Positions 20,955-29,922 of a DNA stretch of 64,000 nt are shown here, piece by piece. A model generated the notes under the pieces. The model was not told the DNA's origin, searched no databases, and was given only the letters and a program-made list of their open reading frames with translations. How positions within the stretch are numbered: position 1 is the stretch's first letter; every line of letters begins with the position of its first letter. This DNA comes from Actinobacillus sp. GY-402 (GTDB taxonomy: Bacteria > Pseudomonadota > Gammaproteobacteria > Enterobacterales > Pasteurellaceae). The translations under genes and the position numbers were made by a program. The stretch spans positions 310,001 through 374,000 of the forward strand of contig NZ_CP062137.1 of the NCBI RefSeq assembly GCF_014843355.1, read 5' to 3'.

Positions 20955-22043
20955 ATGACACAGGTATTTAATTTCAGCGCGGGACCGGCGATGATGCCGC
21001 AAGCGGTTTTAAAAACGGCGCAGGCCGAATTATTAAATTGGCAAAACCAAGGGACTTCCGTCATGGAAGTCAGCCATCGCGGTAAGTATTTTATGGAATT
21101 AATCGCGCAGGCGGATAAAGATCTGCGTCAGCTTTTTAAGGTGCCTGATAATTACAAAATTCTTTTCCTGCAAGGCGGCGCCCGCGGCCAATTTGCGGCG
21201 GTACCGATGAATTTAATCGGTGCAAAAGGCAAGGCGCTTTATTTGAATAGCGGCCACTGGTCCGCCATGGCGGCGAAAGAAGCGCGTAATTTCTGCGAAA
21301 TTGATGAAATCAGCATCGCCGAAAAAGACGAAAACGGCGTTATCGGCGTGACTCGTACGGATTTCAGCGACATTGCGGATCAATATGATTACGTGCATTA
21401 CTGCACTAACGAAACCATTACCGGCGTGCAGATTAAAGAAGTGCCGAATGTGGGCGACGCGGTTTTAGTGGCGGATATGTCTTCGGATATCATGTCGAAA
21501 CAAATCGACATCAGCAAATTCGGATTAATTTATGCCGGCGCGCAAAAAAATCTGGGACCGGCCGGGATTACCTTAGTGATCGTGCGCGAGGATTTAATCG
21601 GTCACGCCCGCCGGGCAACGCCGTCGATTTGGAATTACGAAGTGCAAGCGAACGCCGATTCCATGATCAACACTCCGCCGACGTTTGCGTGGTATTTGTG
21701 TTCCCTGGTGTTCCGACATATGTTGGCGGAAGGCGGTATCGATGTTTATACTCGCCGCAACGCAGCGAAAGCCGAATTGCTGTATAACTTCTTGGATCAG
21801 AGTAAATTCTACCGCAATTATATTGCAAAACCGAACCGTTCCGTGATGAACGTCACCTTTACCACGGATAACGACGAACTCAACATGAAATTTGTCGCCG
21901 AAGCCACTGCCGCCGGCCTGCATGCGCTGAAAGGGCATAAAGTTTTGGGCGGCATGCGCGCGTCCCTGTATAACGCCATGCCGATTGAAGGCGTGCAGGC
22001 GTTAATCGAATTTATGAAAAAATTCGAAGCGGAAAACGCATAA
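20955..22043 (+). CDS. serC: Phosphoserine aminotransferase
   Basis: SerC makes 3-phosphoserine from 3-phosphohydroxypyruvate and also serves pyridoxine synthesis. The 362 residues from the ATG at 20955 match E. coli in length. The start gives MTQVFNFSAGPAMMP, and AGGA lies eight bases before it. The PLP lysine is in YAGAQKNLGPAG, and the phosphate-binding SNGQ-like loop and GGMRASLYN near the C-terminus are present. It leads a cluster serC-hisC-aroA-lysC of amino-acid genes on one strand, each with hairpins between them. Confidence 0.97.
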   Translation: MTQVFNFSAGPAMMPQAVLKTAQAELLNWQNQGTSVMEVSHRGKYFMELIAQADKDLRQLFKVPDNYKILFLQGGARGQFAAVPMNLIGAKGKALYLNSGHWSAMAAKEARNFCEIDEISIAEKDENGVIGVTRTDFSDIADQYDYVHYCTNETITGVQIKEVPNVGDAVLVADMSSDIMSKQIDISKFGLIYAGAQKNLGPAGITLVIVREDLIGHARRATPSIWNYEVQANADSMINTPPTFAWYLCSLVFRHMLAEGGIDVYTRRNAAKAELLYNFLDQSKFYRNYIAKPNRSVMNVTFTTDNDELNMKFVAEATAAGLHALKGHKVLGGMRASLYNAMPIEGVQALIEFMKKFEAENA

Positions 22044-22050
22044 TCCGGCG

Positions 22051-22076
22051 CGGGTGAATGACGGTTCACCCGTTTT
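22051..22076 (+). terminator. Probable terminator of serC
   Basis: CGGGTGAA (22051-22058) pairs with TTCACCCG (22065-22072), followed by only four T, so termination may be partial. Confidence 0.55.
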
Positions 22077-22133
22077 CAACATTTCGTAACGGGCAATTTG
22101 TCCTTTTCATCCTTAAAAGTGCGGTCAAAATTT

Positions 22134-23240
22134 ATGACATTTTTACAACGAGCCAATCAGGGCGTTCAATCGCTTTCTCCTTATCAAGCGGGAAAACCTA
22201 TTGAAGAACTGGAACGTGAATTAGGCATCAGCAATATCATCAAACTCGCGTCCAACGAAAATCCGTTCGGTTTTCCTGAAAGTGCGAAAAAAGCCATTCG
22301 CGAACAACTGGATTCTCTCACTCGTTATCCCGACAGCAACGGTTTCACCCTGAAACAGACGATTGCCGGAAAATTCGGTTTAAAACCGGAACAAATCACC
22401 TTGGGTAACGGTTCTAACGATTTAGTGGAATTGTTTGCCCATACGTTCGTTTCAGAACACGACGAAGTGATTTTTTCCAAATATGCGTTTATCGTTTACC
22501 CGTTGATTACCCAGGCCATTAACGCCACCGCCCGCGAAATTCCGGCGAAAAACTGGGGACATGATTTAGACGCGTTTTTAGCGGCGATCAACGAAAAAAC
22601 CAAGTTAATTTATATTTCCAATCCGAACAATCCGACGGGAAATTTCTTAACGCATAACGAAATTGATGAATTTCTGGCAAAAGTGCGGTCGGATATTATT
22701 GTGGTTTTGGACGAAGCCTATACCGAATTTACCGCCAAAGACGAACGGGTGGATTCTTTCGCGTTATTGAAAAAATATCCGAATCTGGTGGTGTCTCGCT
22801 CTTTGTCCAAAGCCTATGGTTTAGCGGGTTTGCGGATTGGTTATGCGGTAGCGAACGAAGAAATCACCGGTTTATTCAACCGCGTGCGTCAGCCGTTTAA
22901 TGTGAACAGCCTGGCGTTAGCCGCGGCGGTTGCGGTGTTAAACGACGATGCCTTTGTGGAAAAAGTGGCGGAAAATAACCGTAACGAACTTAAACGTTAT
23001 GAAGCGTTCTGCCAACAATACGGGTTGAAATATATTCCGTCCAAAGGCAATTTCATTACTATTGATTTTGAACGTCCGGCCGCGCCGATTTATGATGCGT
23101 TATTGCATGAAGGCGTCATTGTTCGCCCAATTGCCGGTTACGGTATGCCGAATCATTTGCGCGTGAGCATTGGCTTGCCGCAGGAAAACGATCGTTTGTT
23201 TGACGCATTAATTAAGGTTTTGAATTTAAAAGAAATTTAA
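22134..23240 (+). CDS. hisC: Histidinol-phosphate aminotransferase
   Basis: This class I/II PLP aminotransferase converts imidazole acetol phosphate to histidinol phosphate. Its 368 residues include KLASNENPFG at the N-terminus, SNPNNPTGN, and the PLP lysine in SRSLSKAYGLAGLRIGY. It is outside any his operon and next to serC and aroA, which resembles the second hisC copy of Haemophilus. That copy may also act on phenylpyruvate or tyrosine precursors, so aromatic aminotransferase activity is possible. The start at 22134 comes just after an uptake signal that leaves no clear ribosome binding site; a TTG at 22098 is an alternative. Confidence 0.9.
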   Translation: MTFLQRANQGVQSLSPYQAGKPIEELERELGISNIIKLASNENPFGFPESAKKAIREQLDSLTRYPDSNGFTLKQTIAGKFGLKPEQITLGNGSNDLVELFAHTFVSEHDEVIFSKYAFIVYPLITQAINATAREIPAKNWGHDLDAFLAAINEKTKLIYISNPNNPTGNFLTHNEIDEFLAKVRSDIIVVLDEAYTEFTAKDERVDSFALLKKYPNLVVSRSLSKAYGLAGLRIGYAVANEEITGLFNRVRQPFNVNSLALAAAVAVLNDDAFVEKVAENNRNELKRYEAFCQQYGLKYIPSKGNFITIDFERPAAPIYDALLHEGVIVRPIAGYGMPNHLRVSIGLPQENDRLFDALIKVLNLKEI

Positions 23241-23255
23241 ATATTAATTGTCCTC

Positions 23256-23281
23256 CGGCATACATTGGCTTATGTATGCCG
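23256..23281 (+). terminator. Hairpin between hisC and aroA
   Basis: CGGCATACAT (23256-23265) pairs perfectly with ATGTATGCCG (23272-23281), followed by ATTATTTAT. The T run is interrupted, so it may attenuate or stabilise ends rather than fully terminate. A second small hairpin, CGAATC/GATTCG, follows at 23300-23315. Confidence 0.5.
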
Positions 23282-23338
23282 ATTATTTATATTCAGGCAC
23301 GAATCGCGAGATTCGCGCCCTCATTTTTATAGAAAAGC

Positions 23339-24640
23339 ATGGAAAAAATCACTTTAAATCCAATCAACCGTGTTGAAGGTACGGTTAATTTGCCGGGCTC
23401 GAAAAGTTTGTCCAATCGCGCATTATTACTCGCCGCGCTGGCGAAGGGCACCACGAAAGTGACCAATTTACTTGACAGCGATGATGTGCGTCACATGCTC
23501 AATGCGCTCAAACAGCTTGGCGTGAATTATACGCTTTCCGATGATAGAACTACGTGCGAAGTGCAGGGGTTAGGCAAAGCTTTCGAATGGCAAAACGGGT
23601 TATCGCTTTTTTTAGGCAATGCCGGCACCGCCATGCGGCCGTTAACCGCCGCGTTGTGTTTGGCTAATCCGGGCGACGAAGGCGTTGCCGAAATTGTGCT
23701 TACCGGCGAACCGCGCATGAAAGAACGTCCTATCAAACATTTGGTGGATGCATTGTTGCAGGCGGGCGCGGAAGTGGAATATTTGGAACAGGAAGGTTAT
23801 CCGCCGCTGGCAATCCGCAATAAAGGTCTGCACGGCGGCAAGGTGAAAATCGACGGTTCAATTTCTTCTCAATTTTTGACCGCACTTTTAATGGCGGCGC
23901 CTATGTCTTCAGCCGATACCGAAATTGAAATTATCGGTGATTTGGTATCGAAACCTTATATTGATATCACTTTGAATATGATGAAAATTTTCGGTGTTGA
24001 GGTGGAAAATCAACATTATCGGCGTTTTATGGTAAAAGGCTGCCAACAATATCAGTCGCCGAACACTTTCTTAGTAGAGGGCGATGCTTCGTCCGCCTCT
24101 TATTTTCTGGCTGCGGGCGCTATTAAAGGTTGCGTGAAAGTCACCGGAGTCGGTAAAAACAGCATTCAGGGCGATCGCTTGTTCGCCGACGTATTGGCCG
24201 CCATGGGCGCGAAAATTACTTGGGGCGACGATTTTATTCAGGCGGAACAAAGCGAACTTGTGGGAGTGGATATGGATATGAATCACATTCCCGACGCCGC
24301 TATGACCATTGCCACCACCGCGCTATTTGCCAAAGGCGAAACCGTGATCCGTAATATTTATAACTGGCGGGTGAAAGAAACCGATCGTTTAACGGCGATG
24401 GCGACGGAATTGCGCAAAGTAGGCGCTACGGTGGAAGAAGGAGAGGATTTTATCCGCATTCAGCCTTTGCCGTTAGAGCGATTCCGGCATGCGGAAATCG
24501 AAACCTATAATGATCACCGTATGGCGATGTGCTTTGCGTTGATTGCCTTATCCGATACGCCGGTGACGATTTTGGATCCGAAATGTACGGCGAAAACCTT
24601 TCCGACATTCTTTGATGAATTTTCAAGAATTTCACAATAA
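23339..24640 (+). CDS. aroA: 3-phosphoshikimate 1-carboxyvinyltransferase (EPSP synthase)
   Basis: AroA joins phosphoenolpyruvate to shikimate-3-phosphate in the pathway to chorismate. The 433-residue enzyme has the N-terminal [15 protein letters not shown], the [13 protein letters not shown] motif that binds PEP, and [14 protein letters not shown] in the second domain. [13 protein letters not shown] near the C-terminus is also diagnostic. The class I sequence [10 protein letters not shown] is intact, as in glyphosate-sensitive enzymes. The context serC-hisC-aroA echoes the serC-aroA pairing of enterobacteria. Confidence 0.98.
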   Translation: MEKITLNPINRVEGTVNLPGSKSLSNRALLLAALAKGTTKVTNLLDSDDVRHMLNALKQLGVNYTLSDDRTTCEVQGLGKAFEWQNGLSLFLGNAGTAMRPLTAALCLANPGDEGVAEIVLTGEPRMKERPIKHLVDALLQAGAEVEYLEQEGYPPLAIRNKGLHGGKVKIDGSISSQFLTALLMAAPMSSADTEIEIIGDLVSKPYIDITLNMMKIFGVEVENQHYRRFMVKGCQQYQSPNTFLVEGDASSASYFLAAGAIKGCVKVTGVGKNSIQGDRLFADVLAAMGAKITWGDDFIQAEQSELVGVDMDMNHIPDAAMTIATTALFAKGETVIRNIYNWRVKETDRLTAMATELRKVGATVEEGEDFIRIQPLPLERFRHAEIETYNDHRMAMCFALIALSDTPVTILDPKCTAKTFPTFFDEFSRISQ

Positions 24641-24654
24641 TTTGGCCTTAAATC

Positions 24655-24696
24655 AAGGGAAACGTTAAAAATTTACGCTTTCCCTTAGATTTTATT
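24655..24696 (+). terminator. Probable terminator of aroA
   Basis: AAGGGAAA (24655-24662) pairs with TTTCCCTT (24679-24686), extended by CG/CG past a bulged C. The DNA after it is T-rich (ATTTTATTT). Confidence 0.65.
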
Positions 24697-24769
24697 TGAC
24701 AAAATAAAAACAAGCCTTTATTTGTATAAGTCATCAAATATTTTCGTTTTTAGTTTTCAGGAGTTATTT

Positions 24770-26122
24770 ATGTCTCATCTTTCTGTTGCAAAATTCGGCG
24801 GGACCAGTGTTGCTAATCATGCCGCCATGACGGCGTGTGCAAAAATCGTTATTGCCGATCCCAATACTCGTGTGGTCGTGCTTTCCGCTTCTGCCGGTAT
24901 CACGAATTTATTAGTGGCGCTGGCGAATGGGGTTGACGCTCAACAACGGGAGAAATTATTAGCTGAAGTTCGTCAAATCCAGGAAAATATTTTAACCGAG
25001 TTACAGGATGACAGCTTTGTGCGTCCTGAAATCGAACGCTTGCTGGATAATATCGATTCGTTGGCGGAAGCGGCGAGTTTGGCCACTTCGGCGGCGTTAA
25101 CGGATGAATTAATCAGTCATGGGGAAATGATGTCCACTCGTCTGTTCGTGGAAGTGTTGCGCGAATTAAATGCGCAATCAACATGGTTAGACGTGCGTTC
25201 ATTGGTGGCAACCAACAGCAATTTCGGTAAAGCGGCGCCGGATGACGAGCAAACTCAGAAAAACAGCGACAATATTTTAAAACCGTTAATCGACCGCGGT
25301 GAGTTGGTGATCACTCAAGGTTTTATCGGACGTGATCCGAACGGCAAAACCACTACGTTAGGTCGCGGCGGTTCGGACTATTCGGCGGCACTGATTGCCG
25401 AAGTATTGAATGCCAAAGACGTATTGATCTGGACGGATGTGGCGGGTATTTACACCACGGATCCGCGTATTGTGCCGGCGGCCAAACGTATTGATACCAT
25501 GAGCTTTGCCGAGGCGGCGGAAATGGCGACTTTCGGGGCGAAAGTCTTGCATCCGGCGACATTACTGCCGGCAGTACGCAGTAACATTCCGGTTTATGTG
25601 GGTTCCAGTAAAGCGCCGCAAGACGGCGGCACCTGGGTTACGCGTGATCCGCAGCCGCGTCCGACATTCCGAGCTATTGCGTTGCGTCGCGATCAAACTT
25701 TATTAACGCTTTCCAGTTTAAATATGTTGCATGCGCAGGGATTCCTTGCGAATGTGTTCAATATTCTGGCAAAACACAAAATTTCCGTGGACACCATTAC
25801 GACATCTGAAGTCAGCATTGCGTTAACCCTGGATAAAACCGGTTCGGCTTCTTCCGGAGCGGAATTGTTATCTAACGAATTACTGACCGAATTGAGCGAA
25901 GTGTGCACGGTGAAAGTGGATACGGGACTGGCGTTGGTGGCGTTAATCGGTAACGATTTGCATATTGCGGCGGGCGTGGCAAAACGCATATTTAATTCAT
26001 TGGAACCGTATAACGTGCGAATGATTAGTTACGGCGCCAGCACAAATAACATCTGCATGCTGGTCCACAGTAATCAGGCGGACGATGTCGTGCGGGCGTT
26101 ACATGCGGAATTATTTGAATAA
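24770..26122 (+). CDS. lysC: Aspartate kinase III (lysine-sensitive type)
   Basis: LysC phosphorylates aspartate, the first step to lysine, threonine and methionine. From the ATG at 24770 it has 450 residues, one more than E. coli LysC, and no homoserine dehydrogenase domain. The kinase signature VAKFGGTSVA is at the N-terminus, the LGRGGSDYSAAL loop near residue 200, and two C-terminal ACT domains (about 310-450) that bind the feedback inhibitor. CAGGAGTTATTT is a strong ribosome binding site. The gap to aroA is only 130 bp with a terminator in it, too short for the lysine riboswitch usual in front of enterobacterial lysC. Confidence 0.95.
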   Translation: MSHLSVAKFGGTSVANHAAMTACAKIVIADPNTRVVVLSASAGITNLLVALANGVDAQQREKLLAEVRQIQENILTELQDDSFVRPEIERLLDNIDSLAEAASLATSAALTDELISHGEMMSTRLFVEVLRELNAQSTWLDVRSLVATNSNFGKAAPDDEQTQKNSDNILKPLIDRGELVITQGFIGRDPNGKTTTLGRGGSDYSAALIAEVLNAKDVLIWTDVAGIYTTDPRIVPAAKRIDTMSFAEAAEMATFGAKVLHPATLLPAVRSNIPVYVGSSKAPQDGGTWVTRDPQPRPTFRAIALRRDQTLLTLSSLNMLHAQGFLANVFNILAKHKISVDTITTSEVSIALTLDKTGSASSGAELLSNELLTELSEVCTVKVDTGLALVALIGNDLHIAAGVAKRIFNSLEPYNVRMISYGASTNNICMLVHSNQADDVVRALHAELFE

Positions 26123-26590
26123 TTTTGTTTAACGTATAGGTAAAGTGCGGTCAAAATTTGAAAGGTTTTTTGAATTACGTCGCAGTTGAACAAAGCTGAA
26201 ATTGGGGTTGCCGAGCTTGTGGAAGTATAAGTCGTTTCGGCTTTTGTAAAGCGTAAAACTTATGTCTCCATAAGCCCGATAATTTTACTGCACAATAGCG
26301 CATTTCTTGGCGATACGGGAAAAAATCCGGCCATCGGCACCCGAAAATTCGCGCGGGAAAATCGGGGCGGTCCCTAAAATTTCAGATCATTATTGACGTG
26401 CGGAAATATGCCAAATTCGTGCCGATTTCGTTGTGCGACATCTATCCCGGCGCTCCGGCTGTTGCAGTGGGGCGCCGTTTTAGTCAAGCTCACTCGCCGA
26501 ATCCCGCGTTTGATGTGAATTAATCCTTCATCGACGATGCGGTGATGTCCAACCATTTAAAAGTGCGGTCAATATTACAGGAGTTTTTCC
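26123..26590. other. 468-bp gap between lysC and the shikimate-dehydrogenase-like gene
   Basis: It holds an uptake signal at each end (about 26142 and 26562) but no recognisable gene. The part from about 26290 to 26560 is richer in GC than ordinary intergenic DNA and carries open frames of about 60 codons on both strands without homology I recognise. It could be the remains of a gene or an untranslated leader. No clear terminator or promoter was found. Confidence 0.5.
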
Positions 26591-27415
26591 ATGGCAGTTA
26601 ATAAAGATACCCAATTATGCATTTCTATTTCGGCGCGTCCGAGTAATTTCGGCACAACCTTTCATAATTATTTGTATCAAAAACTCGGCCTGGATTTTAT
26701 TTATAAAGCGTTTCAGGTGCAGGATGTTGAACACGCCGTGAAAGGCGTGCGGGCGCTTGGGATTCGCGGTTGCGCGGTGTCTATGCCGCACAAAGAAAGC
26801 TGTATGCCGTTTGTGGACGAAATTTCGGAATCGGCGGCGGCTATTCAGTCTGTGAATACCATTGTCAATGACAACGGCTATCTAAAAGCCTATAACACGG
26901 ACTATATCGCAATTTATAAATTAATCGAGAAATATCAATTAGATAACACTAAATCGGTGATTGTTCACGGCAGCGGCGGTATGGCGAAAGCCGTGGTTGC
27001 GGCGTTCAAAAATTTGGGTTTTAACCGACTGAAAGTATATGCGCGTAATGCGGAAACGGGCAAAAATCTCGCCGCACTTTATGGTTTTGAATATATTTCA
27101 AGTCTTGATCATCAACAGGCGGAGATTTTGGTGAACGTGACGCCAATCGGCATGAAAGGCGGCAAGGACGAATTGACGTTGGCATTCCCCGAGCATCTCA
27201 TAAAAGCCGCCGAAACGGCATTTGATGTGGTGGCGATGCCGGTAGAAACGCCGTTTATTAAATCGGCGGAACGCTTCGGTAAGCAAGTGATTTCCGGCGC
27301 GGAAGTTATTGTGTTGCAAGCCGTGGAGCAATTCGAGCTTTATACCCACCAACGCCCAAGCGATGAGCTTGTCATCGAAGCCGGAAACGTTGCGCGCGAA
27401 ACCGTCCGGAAATAA
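26591..27415 (+). CDS. Shikimate-dehydrogenase-like protein (HI0607 type)
   Basis: The 274-residue protein has the AroE two-domain layout. The N-terminal substrate domain has SMPHKESCMPF and SVNTIVNDNGYLKAYNTDY, where AroE has the catalytic Lys and Asp. The NAD(P) domain starts with VIVHGSGGMAKAVVAAF, followed by VNVTPIGM. The overall sequence fits the SDH-like class described from Haemophilus influenzae HI0607, which has much lower shikimate activity than AroE and an uncertain natural substrate. The true aroE is expected elsewhere. A ribosome binding site (ACAGGAGTTTTTCC) precedes the ATG. It ends in a paired uptake-signal terminator. Confidence 0.85.
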   Translation: MAVNKDTQLCISISARPSNFGTTFHNYLYQKLGLDFIYKAFQVQDVEHAVKGVRALGIRGCAVSMPHKESCMPFVDEISESAAAIQSVNTIVNDNGYLKAYNTDYIAIYKLIEKYQLDNTKSVIVHGSGGMAKAVVAAFKNLGFNRLKVYARNAETGKNLAALYGFEYISSLDHQQAEILVNVTPIGMKGGKDELTLAFPEHLIKAAETAFDVVAMPVETPFIKSAERFGKQVISGAEVIVLQAVEQFELYTHQRPSDELVIEAGNVARETVRK

Positions 27416-27428
27416 TTATTCCAATAGT

Positions 27429-27471
27429 AAAGTGCGGTCAAAAAAACGATCGTTTTTTCGACCGCACTTTT
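27429..27471. terminator. Paired uptake-signal terminator
   Basis: AAAGTGCGGTC with an A run is followed by a T run with GACCGCACTTT, closing on CGATCG. It is bidirectional and separates the shikimate-dehydrogenase-like gene from lptC. Confidence 0.85.
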
Positions 27472-27569
27472 GTTGCTACAGTAGACAAAATTTTGCTCGC
27501 ATTTTCTTTTGTTTCAAAAAAGTATGCTATTATTCGTTATTATTTTTTATTAAGAGCATTATTCGATTG

Positions 27570-28163
27570 ATGAATTTTCGTTGGAATTTAATTTTAGGCG
27601 TGATTGCTTTGGCGTTGTCGGCTTGGTTTTATAGCCTGAACCAAGAAGACGGTTCATTGGCCAATCTCATTAAAAAGCCTGATAGTCCCGAATATATCGG
27701 GCAGAAAATGGAGACAACTATTTTTTCGCCGACGGGTCAAAAGCAATATATTGCCAAATCGGATAAAGTGGAATATTACAGTGAAGACGGACATACGGAT
27801 TTCTTTAATCCTATGGTTTTCGTTTTGGACGATTCCGCTTCCGACAAATCCAAACAAAATGAAACGGATCTGCACCAAAGTTGGAAATTAACTGCGGCAA
27901 AAGCAACGTTAACTAAAGATAATATGTTGAATTTAAGCGGGCGGGTAGTCGCGCAGAGTTTATTGCCCGAATCCCGTTTGCAGCGGATAGAAAGCGAACG
28001 TGCGACGGTGAATTTAAAGACTCAGGACATCACGTCGAATACGGAAGTGAAAATCAACGGCCAGAATTTTGTCAGTTCGGGCCTGAAACTGGACGGCAAT
28101 CTTAAACAGCAAGTTGCAACGCTCAAGGAACAAGTGAAAACTCATTATGAAATCAACAAATAA
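27570..28163 (+). CDS. lptC: LPS export protein LptC
   Basis: LptC is a bitopic inner-membrane protein whose periplasmic beta-jellyroll receives lipopolysaccharide from LptB2FG and passes it to LptA. The 197 residues from the ATG at 27570 have a membrane anchor at residues 6-24 followed by the periplasmic domain (IFSPTGQKQYIAKSDKVEYY, then the beta-strand repeats). E. coli LptC has 191 residues. The gene overlaps lptA by 17 bp. The enterobacterial upstream neighbour kdsC is absent; a paired uptake-signal terminator precedes it instead. Confidence 0.95.
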   Translation: MNFRWNLILGVIALALSAWFYSLNQEDGSLANLIKKPDSPEYIGQKMETTIFSPTGQKQYIAKSDKVEYYSEDGHTDFFNPMVFVLDDSASDKSKQNETDLHQSWKLTAAKATLTKDNMLNLSGRVVAQSLLPESRLQRIESERATVNLKTQDITSNTEVKINGQNFVSSGLKLDGNLKQQVATLKEQVKTHYEINK

Positions 28164-28659
28164 AATTTTATTGGCGACGGTCTTATTGATGACTTCGTTA
28201 TCCGCTGCCGCGTTGAAAGACGACACCAATAAACCGATTAATATCGATTCCGGCAATCAGGAATTGGATATGGAAAACAGCGTGGTGACTTTCACCGATA
28301 ATGTCGTCATTACGCAAGGCTCTATTTTAATTAAAGCGAATAAAGTCGTCATTACCCGGCCGCCGGAAAATTCCGGTAAAAAAGAAACGGTGGATGCCTT
28401 CGGCTCGCCGGTGACATTTCATCAGATGATGGACGACGGTAAACCCGCCGATGGTAAAGCCGATAAAGTCCATTATGACTTGGGTACGGAATTCCTCACG
28501 CTGACGGGAAATGCCGAATTGAAACAGCTGGATAGTAAAATTAACGGCGACGTGATCACTTACGACGTGAAAAAACAACAGCTTAAAGCCACGAGCGGAG
28601 CGAAATCCCGCGTGCGCACCGTCTTAATTCCGACGCAGTTAAACGATAAGAAAAAGTAA
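28147..28659 (+). CDS. lptA: LPS transport periplasmic protein LptA
   Basis: LptA polymerises into the periplasmic bridge that carries LPS between membranes. The 170-residue precursor has a Sec signal peptide (about residues 1-21, ending in SAAA) and an OstA-type beta-jellyroll, with DSGNQELDMENSVVTFTDNV marking the first strands. Length is close to the 185 of E. coli. It starts inside lptC, implying translational coupling, and lptB follows after 11 bp. Confidence 0.96.
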   Translation: MKSTNKILLATVLLMTSLSAAALKDDTNKPINIDSGNQELDMENSVVTFTDNVVITQGSILIKANKVVITRPPENSGKKETVDAFGSPVTFHQMMDDGKPADGKADKVHYDLGTEFLTLTGNAELKQLDSKINGDVITYDVKKQQLKATSGAKSRVRTVLIPTQLNDKKK

Positions 28660-28670
28660 GGAGACGATGA

Positions 28671-29396
28671 ATGGCCGTTCTTTATGCCGAACATTTAGCA
28701 AAAAGTTATAAAGCGCGAAAAGTCGTTTCCGATGTGAGTTTTACCGTGCGTTCCAACGAAATTGTGGGGCTGCTCGGTCCGAACGGTGCCGGGAAAACCA
28801 CTTCTTTTTATATGGTGGTGGGGTTAGTGCGTCACGATGAAGGTAAAATCCGTATTGATGACGAAGACATCAGTCTGCTACCCATGCATAACCGTGCGCA
28901 AAAAGGCGTCGGTTATTTACCGCAGGAAGCGTCGATTTTCCGCCGTTTAAGCGTCTATGATAATTTGATGGCGGTACTTGAAATCCGGAAAGATTTAACC
29001 CCGGAACAGCGTCATGATCGCGCGGAGGAATTAATTGAAGAGTTTAATATCGAGCATATCCGTGACAGCTTAGGGCAATCTTTATCCGGCGGTGAGCGTC
29101 GTCGGGTGGAAATTGCGCGGGCATTGGCGGCCAATCCTAAATTTATTTTGCTTGACGAACCTTTTGCCGGAGTCGATCCGATTTCGGTTATCGATATCAA
29201 AAAAATTATTAAGGATTTGCGGGATCGCGGTTTGGGCGTACTTATTACGGATCATAACGTACGTGAAACCCTGGATGTATGCGAGCGGGCCTACATCGTC
29301 AGCGCAGGGAAAATGATCGCAACAGGGACGCCCGCGGAAGTCATGAATAATGACCACGTGAAACAGGTGTATCTCGGTGAGGGATTTAAGCTATAA
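28671..29396 (+). CDS. lptB: LPS export ABC transporter ATP-binding protein LptB
   Basis: LptB is the cytoplasmic ATPase that powers LPS extraction with LptF and LptG. All ABC motifs are present: [17 protein letters not shown] (Walker A), [15 protein letters not shown] (signature), [11 protein letters not shown] (Walker B) and the switch His in ITDHN. At 241 residues it equals E. coli LptB. The next gene is ptsN, only 3 bp away. In E. coli rpoN and hpf lie between them; here both are missing. Confidence 0.98.
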   Translation: MAVLYAEHLAKSYKARKVVSDVSFTVRSNEIVGLLGPNGAGKTTSFYMVVGLVRHDEGKIRIDDEDISLLPMHNRAQKGVGYLPQEASIFRRLSVYDNLMAVLEIRKDLTPEQRHDRAEELIEEFNIEHIRDSLGQSLSGGERRRVEIARALAANPKFILLDEPFAGVDPISVIDIKKIIKDLRDRGLGVLITDHNVRETLDVCERAYIVSAGKMIATGTPAEVMNNDHVKQVYLGEGFKL

Positions 29397-29399
29397 ACC

Positions 29400-29906
29400 A
29401 TGAAATTTACCGAATTATTAACGCCCGACAACATCCGTCAGGGCGTTGTTGCTTCTAGCAAAAAAGCGTTATTGGAATTTATCGGACGGATTGTCGGCAA
29501 GCAGGTGAATTCGGAACAATTTACCGGCCTGAAGTGTTTTGAAAGTCTGTTCGGTCGTGAAAAAATGGGATGTACTGCAATCGGTAGCGGTGTGGCGATG
29601 CCGCGTGCGCGGTTGCCTGTCGGCGACAAACCTATCGCCGTTTTTTTGCAGTTGACGGAACCGATTGATTATGAAGCTCAGGATAAACGCAAAGTGGATC
29701 TTATTTTAGCGGTATTAGTTCCGGAAAGCATGTGTTCCCGCTACAGCGCGAATTTATCCGAGTTGTCTGAAAAATTGACCGATAAAAATCTCACCAAAAA
29801 ACTGCGCGCCGCACAAAGTGCGGAAGAAATTTGGCAAGTTTTTGAATTCGCTGACGCCTATCTGGACGAAAGCGTCAAAGAAGAAGCGGCAACAACAAGC
29901 AATTAA
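29400..29906 (+). CDS. ptsN: PTS-Ntr EIIA-like protein PtsN lacking the phosphorylatable histidine
   Basis: The 168-residue protein has the EIIA-Ntr (PTS_EIIA_2) fold: [14 protein letters not shown], the strand [14 protein letters not shown], and [11 protein letters not shown]. In E. coli the segment after GNGIAIP reads HGKL, with the active His73. Here the equivalent is [11 protein letters not shown], so arginine 69 replaces histidine. The codon CGT is unambiguous. Without it the protein cannot accept phosphate from NPr. The operon also lacks rpoN and npr, so PtsN may act only as an unphosphorylated binding partner, for example of potassium transporters or kinases. Downstream rapZ follows after 16 bp. 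Confidence 0.92.
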   Translation: MKFTELLTPDNIRQGVVASSKKALLEFIGRIVGKQVNSEQFTGLKCFESLFGREKMGCTAIGSGVAMPRARLPVGDKPIAVFLQLTEPIDYEAQDKRKVDLILAVLVPESMCSRYSANLSELSEKLTDKNLTKKLRAAQSAEEIWQVFEFADAYLDESVKEEAATTSN

Positions 29907-29922
29907 TTTTAGTGGGCAAGCT

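Noticed and set aside
24696-24730. A TTGACA followed by TATAAG as a lysC promoter
   Set aside because: The spacing is 23 bp, too long for sigma70; shorter spacings lack a good -10.
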